NCBI RefSeq assembly: GCF_910592395.1
Contig: NC_088321.1
Coordinates: 9,612,001 to 9,676,000 of the forward strand
Length of the DNA: 64,000 nucleotides
Direction of reading: 5' to 3'
Source: Lineus longissimus
Taxonomy: Eukaryota; Nemertea; Pilidiophora; Heteronemertea; Lineidae
How positions within the stretch are numbered: position 1 is the first letter of the stretch; each line of letters opens with the position of its first letter. The notes beneath the pieces were generated by a model. It searched no databases. It had not been told where the DNA came from and saw nothing but the letters and a program-made list of their open reading frames with translations. The position numbers and the translations under genes were made by a program. This document shows positions 44,985 to 56,464 of this stretch, one piece after another.

Positions 44985-45790
44985 GAGGCTTGGCCAACCT
45001 ATTCCAAAGATATGAATGAACAGCCTGAGGACAACGTCACAACCTGGGTTTGAGACCAAATGCAGGGACACTTATCTTCTATATACACCAACATGCCTGA
45101 CAGTTGGTGCCATCTAGCGCAAAGCATGATGAACTAAATAACTGGTGTGACATTGTTGTGGATTTGGTGGTGTGCAGCTGGAGGAGTGGACAATGTCACA
45201 ACCAGGGTTCCTGCATTATATACAGTGGAACCTCTGTTAGTAGACACCTCTCTATTAAAGACAACCTTTCCAATAAGGACACTAGTTTTGGTCCCAAATT
45301 GGTTGTTTCCATTCAATTTTGACTTCTCTAATCAGTCTTTGGGTGTTCCGAATGCTCGACACATTTCGAACATGTTTTGGTTGGAAACAACCCTACAGTC
45401 TTACACTTATGGCTGAATGAATGACAGTGCATTTTCGTGTAAGCTCGGTGACGAAATGCTGCGACACTATTCGTCACCAACATGCTTGATGGGTGGTGCA
45501 ATCTGCACAAAGGATGATGAATTAAATAACTGATGTGACATTGTCGCTGCATTTGCAAGTGTCCACATCGAGGAGTAGATGATGTCACTACATGTACCAG
45601 GGTTTGTACATTCATATACAGTGGACCTACTTTTTGTGGACACCTTTCCAACCTCTTTAATAAGGACAGTAGTTTTTTGTTCCAAATTGGTTGTTTCCAT
45701 TCAACTCGACTTCTAAGATTAGGACACCTCTCTGTTAAAACAGCACTTTTCAGTCCCTGGGGCATTTCTGGAAATTTCATGCTATAGAGC
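44985..45790. repeat. ~395-bp imperfect tandem duplication with pogo-like MITE pieces
   Basis: 'GATGAACTAAATAACTGGTGTGACATTGT' (45128) matches 45520 ('GATGAATTAAATAACTGATGTGACATTGT'). Each half then runs into TACAGTGGAACCTCT (45223) or TACAGTGGACCTACT (45619), the left end of the CAGTxxAACCT MITE family of 8961-9121. The MITE was therefore present before the duplication. The right termini are decayed. Confidence 0.75.
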
Positions 45791-46699
45791 AATTGGTTTA
45801 GCTAAGTGACAAGAACAGTACTATAAGACGGTTTTAAAAAGTTGAAAATTATTTATTTAAATGACATATGAATGGTTCAGCAGTAATTGGCAGTGTGCAT
45901 TATGTAATGAAATATGATTTACATAATATAACATTTTTGTGACAAATAGTACAGATGATGGATAAATCGATACAGTGGATAGCTGTTAGAATATGCAATA
46001 CATGCAATAGCATTTGTTTTTATTGAGATTTTGCGAGAACCAAGTGGTATTTTGACAAGATAATTGAAAGCCAATAACACTACAAGAACATGACTTCAAT
46101 ACATTGACATTGTAGTACTTGGTATACTAAAAATATTCAAAGATGGGTATCTTGAGTTAAAGTACAAGATGTATGAATGAAGGAGGCACTCGGGTAAGAA
46201 ATGGTGTCGCTAATGAAAGATTAGAATTAAGACATATCTCTGTATTTCATGTGGTGTACTGACAAATGGTGCAGTTTGTTAGCAATTTTGTACATAGTTG
46301 GTGTGTCATGTTTATTCATACATCTTGCTATATAAAAGCGAGTGAGAGAGGCATTGTGACATTAGAGTGTTGTATATCTATAGAATATACAAAGTTTACA
46401 TAAAACAAGATTTGTATGTTTATTTAGGAGGAGTACAAAAGTTGTATATAAAATGCCGACTTCATAACGATTTATAGGACACAAAATTTGACATGACAGC
46501 ATTTTATAAAATATGAATAATCTATAATGAGAATAGTTTTGTAGCACCAATGATTTGAAAATACTGAATTTATTTATTGCATGAATAGAACACAAAAAAC
46601 AGGATGATTACATGATTGTCACATGCGTGAAATATATTGTCATGGATGGGCATTGGGAACAAAAAGAATTGCTGTTATCAGCTGCATAGGTAGCGATTG

Positions 46700-47140
46700 C
46701 TTTAGCTGATTTTCAGTAACTGACAGGAATGAGAATGTTGATATACACACGTAGTGTTGAAAAAATATTTTTATAACATACTTTGCATTCAAATAACACT
46801 AAGAAGTAGACGAGTACTAATTTCGCACACTTGAAAATATATGGACATTGACTGTCACTGGTAGTGGTAGTAGAGTAATTACATGCCATCAGCAGCACTA
46901 ATTCAGACAGTTTTCGCTGTGCTTCAGTAACTGACTGGAATGACCAAGTTTGATTGTGCTGAAATGATACATAATAACGTACATTGCATAAACAAAATGA
47001 TTACAAGATTTGTACTGTCTTGAAATATATGGACAGGGACAGTCACTGGAAGTTTGACATGCCATCAGTTGCACTGCTCCCGACAGTTTTCACTGTGCTT
47101 CAGTAACTGACTGGAATGACTAAGTTTGATTGTTCTGTAT
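46700..47140. repeat. Three diverged ~180-210-bp repeats
   Basis: TTCAGTAACTGACxGGAATGA recurs at about 46710, 46923 and 47099 with shared flanking text ('TATATGGACA', 'GACAGTTTTC'). Confidence 0.7.
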
Positions 47141-47950
47141 TTGCCTCCATTTGGATTTTGTGAACAAAAGTTACTAACCTTGTGTAATTGAAGTATCGAA
47201 TTTGCCTTGGTCGAAATGATAATACAGTAAATAAATCTATTGAATGTTGCTGAAAAGAAAACATTTACTACGTTAGAAGCCATGTACATGATAACACCAC
47301 CACCACCATTATCAATATCATCACAAGTCAACTGGGGAATATGTGTGATATTTGTTCAACACTTGCGTATATGGTTTGCAGGTCTATTGTATTGCAACAT
47401 ATTTTTCACTTTCAAAATTAACTTTTTTACTAGAAATTATGAATCAATACTAACCAGTAAGAAGCGTATGAAATTACAGAAGGCCTTCGTCGAAAAATGT
47501 AATGTACTTGTACTCATTCATGTCATTAAACCTGAAAGCAACACAGCATAACAGTGAAATTACTGTGACATCAATGGATGTCAAACTAACGTAGTGATGT
47601 AAATTTGAATTCGAAGTGCACAATTTCACAATTAAGGTTTTGAACACATTGAGAACTGAAAAACTTCATACAAATGCTTTCACACCAATGATATGATTGT
47701 GGCGCTCCTGATGAGGTAGGGTAAATGTTTTTTTCAAGTGATATGAGCGATGCAATACCTTAGTTACCACCAGCGCCACGTAGCAGTCAATGAAGTTGTG
47801 CTGGTACCCCATTAACGTCATGCTTCAAATTTGAAGAAATTAATATTACCTTCATCAAGTACGTAATATTACACCAGGCCTTTGTCGAAAATGTAGATCT
47901 CGAACTCTAACTGTAATGAAAGAAAACATCAATGTGACAATATGGTCTAC
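47141..47950. other. No recognisable gene
   Basis: A/T-rich. No feature I can support. Confidence 0.5.
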
Positions 47951-47956
47951 TATATA

Positions 47957-48165
47957 TGAGGGGGAGAACGGGTATTTTCGGGACACTGGGATGGGCCGAA
48001 AATAACTGTCGGGATTCGGGATAGACACCCTTATTTTAGCGGGATTTGAGACAAGCCGTGTTTTGCGTCACGATTCGGCTAAAATTGGGAAACGGGATAA
48101 GCCTTTTTTCCTAACGGGACGTCGAGACAGTTACCCCCCCCTTCCCCGTTCCCACCCTCATGACA
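47957..48165. mobile_element. ~210-bp MITE-like inverted repeat
   Basis: ATGAGGGGGAGAACGGG at 47957 faces CCCCGTTCCCACCCTCAT at about 48143-48160. The interior has repeated 'CGGGAT/CGGGAC' words. No target duplication was resolved. Confidence 0.55.
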
Positions 48166-49740
48166 TGTAGCATTGTAGGCCTATTGTTACTCACAATCTA
48201 ATTTTTTGTAATTGATACTGGTAGTATCAATGTGAAATATGCCACACGTTGGGAGCATGCAAGGCCTAGTACAATACACCATCATCACAATCAAATATTT
48301 CAATAATACACTGTCAACGAGAGTGAATGTTCAACCATCAATCACGTGCATTGTAGTGTACATCCCCCATGACGGCTTGCGCCCCGCTGACACGACGAGC
48401 ACATGGCTGAGCCAATCCATCGCCATACACTACTTTACAAAAATCGGCACCTACTGAAACTTTCACTAATTATTCTTGGAAATGTACTTTATCGTTACAT
48501 CAATAAATGCACATTCGAATTTCAAAACTACCACTTATTTTTGCCGTGAAACTGACCTGAGTTATCGAAACACCGTCACCCCTTCGAACGGATTACGAAA
48601 AGAGGAAGAAGCAGGTCCGCATTTATCGAAATATTGCTAAATATAATTGTCAAAATGTCGACCAAATTACCAATTAAATCACAATAAACTTATCAAATGT
48701 TCACTCATGCCTTTAGGTGAAAAAATACTGATTTTTCAATCATTCTCAATTTTACAAATCACCAATCACAAAAAGAAATAATGATGCAATTACCCAAAAT
48801 AGATGAGATTTTGACCACTGGTATAATTCCGCCATCTTGGATATCGGCATCGTCACCGCCACTTCAAATTCTAAAGTCTTATTCAGGCCTAATATGTGTC
48901 ACCTGCTGTGGTAAAATGGCTTGTTTTATCAATAAATAACAAAATATGATCTTTGTAAATAAAATCGGAGATCTTCTGGTGTGTTTTTATGTGAATTTAT
49001 TACGAACTATCAATGCAGCGCAGGGCAGCCATCGTTCTCAGGCGTAGTGGCGATGCGATAGCCTTTTTACATTTCCACATCCGCGGCACTGCTTTTCAAG
49101 ATGGTGGCAATTTACCAGTGCCAGAGGCGTTGTAAGGAAAATTGAGAGCAGGCCCCTAATGAATGAACTCTCAACGGTATCGATATATTTTTCGTAATTC
49201 CAGCACAACTGTTCAACAATGAACGTCCACCGACAATCCCACTTGACGAATATTAATATCAATTCATATCATGTATCTTAAAACGCTTTTATTTCATTTT
49301 AAAAAGAGTTATCGAGTGAATGATGACCTCTTCCCGTACCCTCGAAATAAACAGCCAAAATGACCACAAAAACACCTTTTTAGAAAAAAACAGCGATTTT
49401 TACGAAACAAATGTCATCAGAGACGAAACTAGACACTAATTTAGCTAGGTATGCACAGTAATAGTACCTGAAGTGATCGATTTCAAGGAGAAAATACACT
49501 GAAAACAACTTTTCAGGAACAGAAATAAGATCACATTGTGAATAATAAAACTGCCATTCTCAGTCTATGCTGATACGGAAAACCGTGAGGAGATGCATGA
49601 ACTGGGCCTACATTATTCACCATACATTACAGTTACATACCCGATACCGGTACATGAACAAATGCAATACACTGCAACATATGTGCAGGGAAGTAAAGCA
49701 TGCATTGCAAGCCATGTGTCCAAACTCTACCTAGGTGAAC
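48166..49740. other. No recognisable gene
   Basis: No exon, RNA gene or repeat boundary that I can support. Confidence 0.5.
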
Positions 49741-49852
49741 GTTAGTAAATAAGGCCTGTTTCCATTTTCCGCTTACCTTTCATTATCATGTATATTCACC
49801 AAACCTGGTTTGCAGGGCACTAGTATAGGCCCCAAGAAGCCTATTGATTTGG

Positions 49853-49879
49853 AGGTCAAAAGGTCAAAGGTCAAGGTCA
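49853..49879 (+). promoter_or_regulatory. Four AGGTCA half-sites in 27 bp
   Basis: AGGTCA occurs at 49853, 49861, 49868 and 49874, giving spacings DR2, DR1 and DR0. AGGTCA is the nuclear-receptor half-site. The surrounding 'CACCAAACCTGGTTTGCAGG' and twice-repeated 'TTCCATTTT(TT)CCGCTTACC' (49759, 49891) indicate a repeat, so function is only possible. Confidence 0.35.
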
Positions 49880-50230
49880 CGAAGACCGGTTTCCATTTTT
49901 TCCGCTTACCTGCTATTTCACACACTTTTCACCCTGACCAACCACCCTTAACTCTATAATGTGCTCGCTGGGCGTAGCTCTTGTTCACAAAATATTTGAT
50001 CTTTCTTAGTACATTTATGTTTTACCTTACCACCAGCATGAACAGCAAGAAGACGCTGTATCTTAGCTGATTTGTCCTTCACGTCCTGGTCTTGTTTTAC
50101 TGTATTATACAAGTTGATTTAATAAAGAAGGCTTGAAATTGAATAGGCATCTCTGAATTTTTATTTATTCTAATATTAAAAAATAAAGCTTGCCTATTAA
50201 ACCTAAACTCTTGAACATGCAACCTTTAAC

Positions 50231-51592
50231 ACTGTAGCAAATTTGAGCATGCATGATTATACTGATAAGTCATTAGATGGTGTCCACTCAGTTTTCGTGG
50301 ATAAAGCTAGGGAATTGCGGTTGAAAAGCACCGATCCCCCTGATGTAGATTTAGCAAAGGAGTGACTTCACAGATGAACAGAGGACGACGGTGAACCAAT
50401 TTTGGTGAAATATCGGCGAGTCTTTGCCAACACCGATACAGAACTGGGCCGCACTTCAGTAATTAAACACAAGATTGATACTGGGGATAACCCGCCAGTT
50501 CGGATGCATCCGTACAGAGTAGGTCCTGTACAGAAAAAGGTGATTGAGGACAAAATTGAAGAAATGCTTGACCAAGACGTTATTTCCCCATCCTCCAGTC
50601 CATATGCAAGCCCAGTAGTACTAGTGAAGAAGGCTGGTGGTTCGCAAAGGTTCTGTGTTGACTTTAAAGGTCTAAATAAACAGGCAAAACGGGATTCCTA
50701 CACAATCCCAAGAATCGATGATACGTTGGATGCCTTAGGAACAGCTCAACCACGCTACTTCTCCACCCTAGATTTACACAGCAGCTACTGTGCTGTAGAG
50801 TTAGATGGTGAAGAAACTAAGGAAAAGACGGCGTTTGTCACATATTCTGGTCTGTTCCACTTCAATGTTATGCTGTTTGGGTTACCTAATGCCCCCTCTA
50901 CATTCCAAAGACTGATGGAGAACGTCTTAAGAGGGTTGAACTGGAAGATTTGCTTATGTTATCTTGATGATGTCATAGTATTCTCAAGTTCCTTTGAAGA
51001 GCATCTCGCCCACCTGGAACAGGTCTTCCAGGCACTTGACACAGCCAACCTCACATTAAAACCTTCCAAATGTCACCTCTTCTGTAGAGAGCTAAAGTTC
51101 TTACGGTTTACTGTGAATGAGAAAGGTAGCAACGTCGATATGGACAAGGTGAAGGCCATTTCTGAATTTCCAGTACCAAGAAATGTGACCAATCTGAGGT
51201 CCTTTCTTGGCTGCTGCAACTTCTATCGGAAGTTCATTCATAAGATTGCCTCTATTTTAAACCAACTGCTTCACAAAGGAGTACGGTTTGATTTGGGAGA
51301 ACACCAACGGCAAGCCTTCCAAGAATTGAAGGACAGGTTAATTAACCCACCAGTCCTTGTTTTCCCACATTTCCGCAAACAATTCATAATAAGTTGTGGC
51401 TGCAGTTATACTGAGCTTGGCATTGTCCTGGCTCAAGAAAAGGATGGCATGGAATGTGCCATTGCCTACTCAGGTAGGGATCTGACTTCCAGTGAACAGA
51501 ACTTCACGGTGACTGAGAAGGAGGCACTGGCAGTTATAACGGCAATAAAGAAATGGAAACCATATCTGTCTGGCAAAAAATTTAAAATAATA
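50231..51592 (+). pseudogene. Ty3/Gypsy RT fragment, plus strand arm
   Basis: An open frame of ~398 residues covers RT: TGDNPPVRMHPYRVG, SPYASPVVLVKK, FCVDFKGLNKQ, FSTLDLHSSYCAVEL, FNVMLFGLPNAPSTFQRLM, the catalytic YLDD, and then the RNase H start (LVFPHFRKQF, FTVTEKEALAVI). The order is that of Ty3/Gypsy pol. The upstream part has stops and begins abruptly at 50231, so gag and LTR are missing. The arm ends at 51592 at the TA of an inserted MITE. The sister arm at 53942-55292 is inverted and about 97% identical in protein. Confidence 0.95.
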
Positions 51593-52049
51593 TTCTAAAA
51601 TACCTTGGTACCGTAAAGTCAACTTTTAAATGGAAAATGCATAAGCCTCGTTCTGAGAGTGGAGTGTTTTGGACACGCAACCAAGATGCTCTACCAAAGT
51701 TCCCTCGGGTTGCACTAAAATGTGGAAACCATGCACACAGCTCACTTCAGAAGTTTGAGGCTCTCAAAACACTGCTTCAAACACAAATCAGCCAAGGAAG
51801 CATCAACCACCCTAAGTTTTTTAATGAGCACTACACATATTGTTGAGAAAAACGCTCCAAATAGCCCATTTGCGCGGATTTTAGCATCACTTGAACGAGC
51901 CGATCCGGACTTCCTATACGCGCTGCCGTAACATAATGTTAACAACGGCGCTACCGGCGCTCCGGGCAGGCGATGGATGGAATTTGCCAAATTCGCACAT
52001 ATTCAAGTTATTTCGTGGCCTATCTTTTTAAGTTTGAGGTATTTTAGAA
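51593..52049. mobile_element. 457-bp TA-flanked MITE in Gypsy RNase H
   Basis: 13-bp perfect inverted termini TTCTAAAATACCT/AGGTATTTTAGAA with TA on each outer side (51591-51592 and 52050-52051). It has no transposase and is Tc1/mariner-like by target choice. Confidence 0.85.
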
Positions 52050-52054
52050 TAGAA

Positions 52055-52219
52055 ATTGAACCCGAGGCGGAGGACCTTGGTTGAGTTACCAAGACACTCG
52101 AGGGTGGAGCTAAAATTTCGTCCAAACCCGAGCCGACAGGCGAGGGTTTGGACTGTATTTTAGCTCCACCCTCGAGTGTCTTGGTAACTCAACCAAGGTC
52201 CTCCGCCTCGGGTTCAATT
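52055..52219. repeat. 165-bp near-perfect hairpin insertion
   Basis: AATTGAACCCGAGGCGG opens a ~65-base arm whose complement closes at 52219, around a ~35-base loop. It sits next to the TA MITE and together they split the Gypsy RNase H domain. It is a fold-back MITE; its transcript would be a strong stem. Confidence 0.92.
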
Positions 52220-52225
52220 CCTTAA

Positions 52226-53925
52226 ACTGACCATTCTGCTGTTCGTTACATAATGAACATGAAGAACCCAACCGGCCGCCTTGCCCGGTGGATTCTGTTC
52301 CTGCAGCAGTTCAATTTTGAGATGGTACATAGGCCTGGGTTAGTTCACCGCAATGCTGATGGGTTAAGTCGGCGTGAATGGGGAACAACTAGTGTGATGG
52401 CAATCAACGATCCCGTACCCCTGGCACCAGTGGCAGGCCACCTACCAACTGTGGCTGAGAAGCAAAACTCTGACCCAGCGCTGGTACCCATGATAAAATA
52501 TCTGGAGACAGGTGTCCTACCCCCAAGTTATGATGAAGCCCGTCAAATAGTCCTGTCGGCTCGGACATTCCAACTTGATGCTGAAAAGGTTCTGTACAAA
52601 CAAATTCTTAAACCAAAACCTGGTGATAGCCACGATAACCCATTGCGCCTGGTCATTCCCCAATGCATGAAGACAGAGGTAATGACAGCCGGTCATGAGC
52701 GCGTCCTTTCTGGTCATCTCGGGTTTAAGAAAACTTATGACAAACTCAGGGCGCGATACTATTGGACTTCCATGCTTCCAGACATTGAACATTGAGTGAA
52801 GAGTTGCCCAGATTGTAGTACAAGGAAAACGCCTCAAACACTTAGGCGGGCACCCTTGCAGCCCATTGAACCAGTTGCCAATGCCTGGGACCGGGTAGGC
52901 ATCGACTGCGTCGCAACTTTTAACTAAAACAAAGAGGGGAAATTGTCACATTGTAGTGCTCACTGACTATCTGACACGATGGGCTGAGGCTTCTCCAGTT
53001 AAGACCATCGAAGCCCCAGTGATAGCAGACTTCTTATTCCGTCAGATAATCTGCCGTCACTCCTGCATGAAAGTTCTCATGAGTGACAGGGGTACCAACT
53101 TCTTATCTAAGCTAGTGCAAGAGTTATGCAAACACTTGGGTACGGAACACCACAAGACGTCGTCTTACAGACCACAATGTAATGGATTGACGGAGAGGTT
53201 CAACGGTACCTTGGTAACTGGACTTTCCTTCCACACGGCATCGGACCAAACTGACTGGGATCAATTCATTGAACCAGTACTGTTCTCCTATCGAACTTCC
53301 ATTTGTCCGACTACTGGGTATTCGCCGTTTTTCCTGCTTTACGGACATGAAGCCGTCTCCCAATTGACGTCGCCTTGTTACCGCAGAAAGACCAAATTAT
53401 GTACCCAAGTCAACATCTTGATAGAATAATGGAACAAATCAAAATAGCTCATCCTAACAGTCTTGACAACTTGGGAAAGGCTCAAGCTAAGTAGAAGGCC
53501 TACTCTGATAAACGGACAAAGAAACCGGCCTTTAACATAGGTGACAAGGTATTTCTTTTTGTGCCAGCTTAAAAACCCAAGTTAAGCCGGAAACTACAAC
53601 ACTTGTGGAAGGCCCCATTCATCGTCCATAGTAACCCCACTGGCACAACATATCGCTTAAAGACCATGCAAGGCAAATTACTATTGACTCCAATACATTC
53701 TGATCGGCTAAAACACTATACTGCCCTGGGGTCTTGGCCAGTACAATTGCCTGATTCACATGTCTTGGATGATGTTAATGGTCATGCGCCAGCCGACTCC
53801 CACCAACAAACACCCCCGCCATTAGGCCCTCCTAGGCCAAAGAAACAAAAGCGGGGACGGGTATTTGCAATCGAACGTATTGTCAACCACCGAACTCACA
53901 GCGGTGCACTTCAATACTAGGTCAA
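52226..53925 (+). pseudogene. Ty3/Gypsy RNase H end and integrase, plus strand
   Basis: 52253-52795 encodes the RNase H end (ARWILFLQQFNFEMVHRPG, NADGLSR) and the integrase zinc region (GHLGFKKTYDKLRARYYW). 52956-53429 has the core (DYLTRWAEA, MSDRGTNF, SYRPQCNGLTERFNGTL). 53603-53920 is the C-terminal region (LKTMQGKLLLTPIHSDRLK) with a basic, Pro-rich tail. Several in-frame stops (for example 52793, 52925, 53427, 53571) show it is dead. No chromodomain and no 3' LTR were found; homology to the inverted copy begins at once after the ORF end. Confidence 0.92.
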
Positions 53926-53941
53926 GTTTGCCATCACTGCA

Positions 53942-55292
53942 TTATTATTTCAAATTATTTGCCAGACAGATATGGTTTCCATTTCTTTATTGCCATTCTG
54001 CCAGTGCCTCCTTTTCAGTCACCGTGAAGTTCTGTTCACTGGAAGTCAGATCTCTAGCTGAGTAGGCAATATCACATTCCATGCCATCCTTTTCTTGAGC
54101 CAGGACAATGCCAAGCTCAGTATTACTACAGTCACAACTGATTATGAATTGTTTGCGGAAATGTGGGAAAACAAGGACTGGTGGGTTAATCAACCTGTCC
54201 TTCAATTCTTGGAAGGCTTTCCGTTGGTGTTCTCCCAAATCAAACCGTACTCCTTTGTGAAGCAGTTGGTTTAAAGGAGAGGCAATCTTATGAATGAACT
54301 TCCGATAGAAGTTGCAGCAGCCAAGAAAGGACCTCAGATTGGTCACATTTCTTGGTACTGGAAATTCAGAAATGGCCTTCACCTTGTCCATATCGACGTT
54401 GATACCTTTCTCATTCACAGTAAACCCTAAGAACTTTAGCTCTCTACAGAAGAGGTGACATTTGGAAGGTTTTAATGTGAGGTTGGCTGTGTCAAGTGCC
54501 TGGAAGACCTGTTCCAGGTGGGCGAGATGCTCTTCAAAGAAACTTGAGAATACTATGACATCATCAAGATAACATAAGCAAATCTTCCAGTTCAACCCTC
54601 TTAAGACGTTCTCCATCAGTCTTTGGAATGTAGAGGGGGCATTAGGTAACCCAAACAGCATGACATTGAAGTGGAACAGACCAGAATATGTGACAAACGC
54701 CGTCTTTTCCTTAGTTTCTTCACCATCTAACTCTACAGCACAGTAGCCGCTGTGTAAATCTAGGGTGGAGAAGTAGCGTGGTTGAGCTGTTCCTAAGGCA
54801 TCCAACGTATCATCGATTCTTGGGATTGTGTAGGAATCCCGTTTTGCCTGTTTATTTAGACCTTTAAAGTCAACACAGAACCTTTGCGAACCATCAGCCT
54901 TCTTCACTAGTACTACTGGGCTTGCATATGGACTGGAGGATGGGGAAATAACGTCTTGGTCAAGCATGTCTTCAATTTTGTCCTCAATCACCTTTTTCTG
55001 TACAGGACCTACTCTGTACGGATGCATCCGAACTGGCGGGTTATCCCCAGTATCAATCTTGTGTTTACTTACTGAAGTGCGGCCCAGTTCTGTATCGGTG
55101 TTGGCAAAGACTCGCCGATATTTCACCAAAATTGGTTCACCGTCGTCATCTGTTAAGGTACTCCTTAGCTAAATCTACATCAGGGGGATCGGTGCTTTTT
55201 AACCGCAATTCCCTAGCTTTATCCATGGAAACTGAGTGGACACCATCTAATGACTTATCAGTATAATCATGCATGTTCAAATTTGCTACAGT
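53942..55292 (-). pseudogene. Ty3/Gypsy RT fragment, inverted arm
   Basis: This is the same RT region as 50231-51592 on the opposite strand, open for 380 residues with YLDD intact. An ~8-base loss near 53995 shifts the frame after TEKEALA. Homology stops at 53942, the same base of the element at which the plus copy is broken by the MITE. Upstream it continues toward gag at 59.2 kb. Confidence 0.95.
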
Positions 55293-56134
55293 AGCCACTG
55301 CCGAAACATCATATAGAACGGAAGTAATTTATCTAGGTCAACATCGTCTTCAGAAATATCATCATTTGTAGGGGGCTCAGCCCTTTTCGGCCAAGCAAGT
55401 TCATTTGAACCTGCATCAAGATTGTCAGTTTTACTAAGGTCTCTATGACAGGTCGTATCAATTTTAGTGTTGTTCGTTACAAGAATTGAGTCTGTAGGGG
55501 CGTGCAGACCAAACAAGGTAACATTGGTAGATCTCACTTGGAGATGATTAGAGCAAGTTTCATTTTGCTCGATATTCTCCAGTTCCACTACCGCTTGTGG
55601 CGATAAGATCAACAATAGGAGAGTCATGGTCGACAACACCACTGTGTTAGCAAACATTTTCCATAACATAAGGATTCCATCACATAATACTCCAACACAA
55701 AGCATAATCAGCATCAACATAATTATCAACTTGGCTGTCACGTATACACAATTCAACTTGTTCCAACTGTAGGTAAAGTAAGAGCTCTTTTCTGAACAAG
55801 GTTCAGGTGCCTGCTCGACCGGGCCCTGGTCGGAGCAAGCGGCTTTACTAGACACATCAGTATTCACACACAAAACATTAATTTCTGAATTCGTCACTTC
55901 GCTTGAGGTACCTCTTTGTTTGCTCGTATCATGATAGTTAACTCTCTCCTCTGAGGGAGGGTAAGATGACCCCTCAACAACAACAGTGGACATTGCTCTA
56001 CGCTCTTTGCTAGAACTAGAATGTTCACTACTTGGGTCAATGTGTTTGCCTAATTTCTCAACTTCAACCATTGTTTCATAACAGTCTTTGTTGTGCGACA
56101 TTTCACCCTTCATGGTGGGCATGGTTCTGGGCAT
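55286..56134 (-). CDS. 282-residue two-membrane-segment ORF inside the Gypsy element
   Basis: The ORF lies between the second Gypsy zinc knuckle and RT, where a retropepsin would normally be. Residues ~1-125 are polar and Ser/Glu-rich. Two hydrophobic segments follow (YVTAKLIIMLMLIMLCVGVL and VVLSTMTLLLLILS), then a polar domain with NxT/NxS sites (NETC, NVTL, NNTK) and an acidic end (DISEDDVDLDKLLPF). No DTG/DSG protease motif was seen. It could be an accessory element gene, a captured host fragment, or a displaced envelope-like ORF. I do not recognise its family. Confidence 0.4.
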   Translation of the reverse strand: MPRTMPTMKGEMSHNKDCYETMVEVEKLGKHIDPSSEHSSSSKERRAMSTVVVEGSSYPPSEERVNYHDTSKQRGTSSEVTNSEINVLCVNTDVSSKAACSDQGPVEQAPEPCSEKSSYFTYSWNKLNCVYVTAKLIIMLMLIMLCVGVLCDGILMLWKMFANTVVLSTMTLLLLILSPQAVVELENIEQNETCSNHLQVRSTNVTLFGLHAPTDSILVTNNTKIDTTCHRDLSKTDNLDAGSNELAWPKRAEPPTNDDISEDDVDLDKLLPFYMMFRQWLL

Positions 56135-56409
56135 TTTGCCAGATCTAGAATGCCGTTGTGCCTTTGCCTGAAACGGTAACAGAGTTTTTATGGAATTCTT
56201 TGTTAATCATTTGTTTAACTTCTCTAGACCAATTCCTCCAGAGGATGTTCTAGTGACTTCCTTTGGAGTCAAGTCCTGACCAATCATCTCCCTTTCCTTA
56301 TTATCTATGTTTATAGTCATGCATTTGTTGCTGTTCACTTGTGCCCCGTGCAGATGAACAGAACCTAGTTTGATGACTGATTGGGATGATTATCGCGACG
56401 GGTAAAACA

Positions 56410-56460
56410 CTCTCTGTACCCATGCCCAAATTTACCACATTCGAAACACTGCATGCTTGA
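56410..56460 (-). pseudogene. Second Gypsy Gag zinc knuckle
   Basis: The minus strand encodes MQCFECGKFGHGYRECF, a complete CX2CX4HX4C knuckle, followed by a stop after QSSN. It is separated from the first knuckle by an inserted LINE. Confidence 0.85.
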
Positions 56461-56464
56461 CTTG

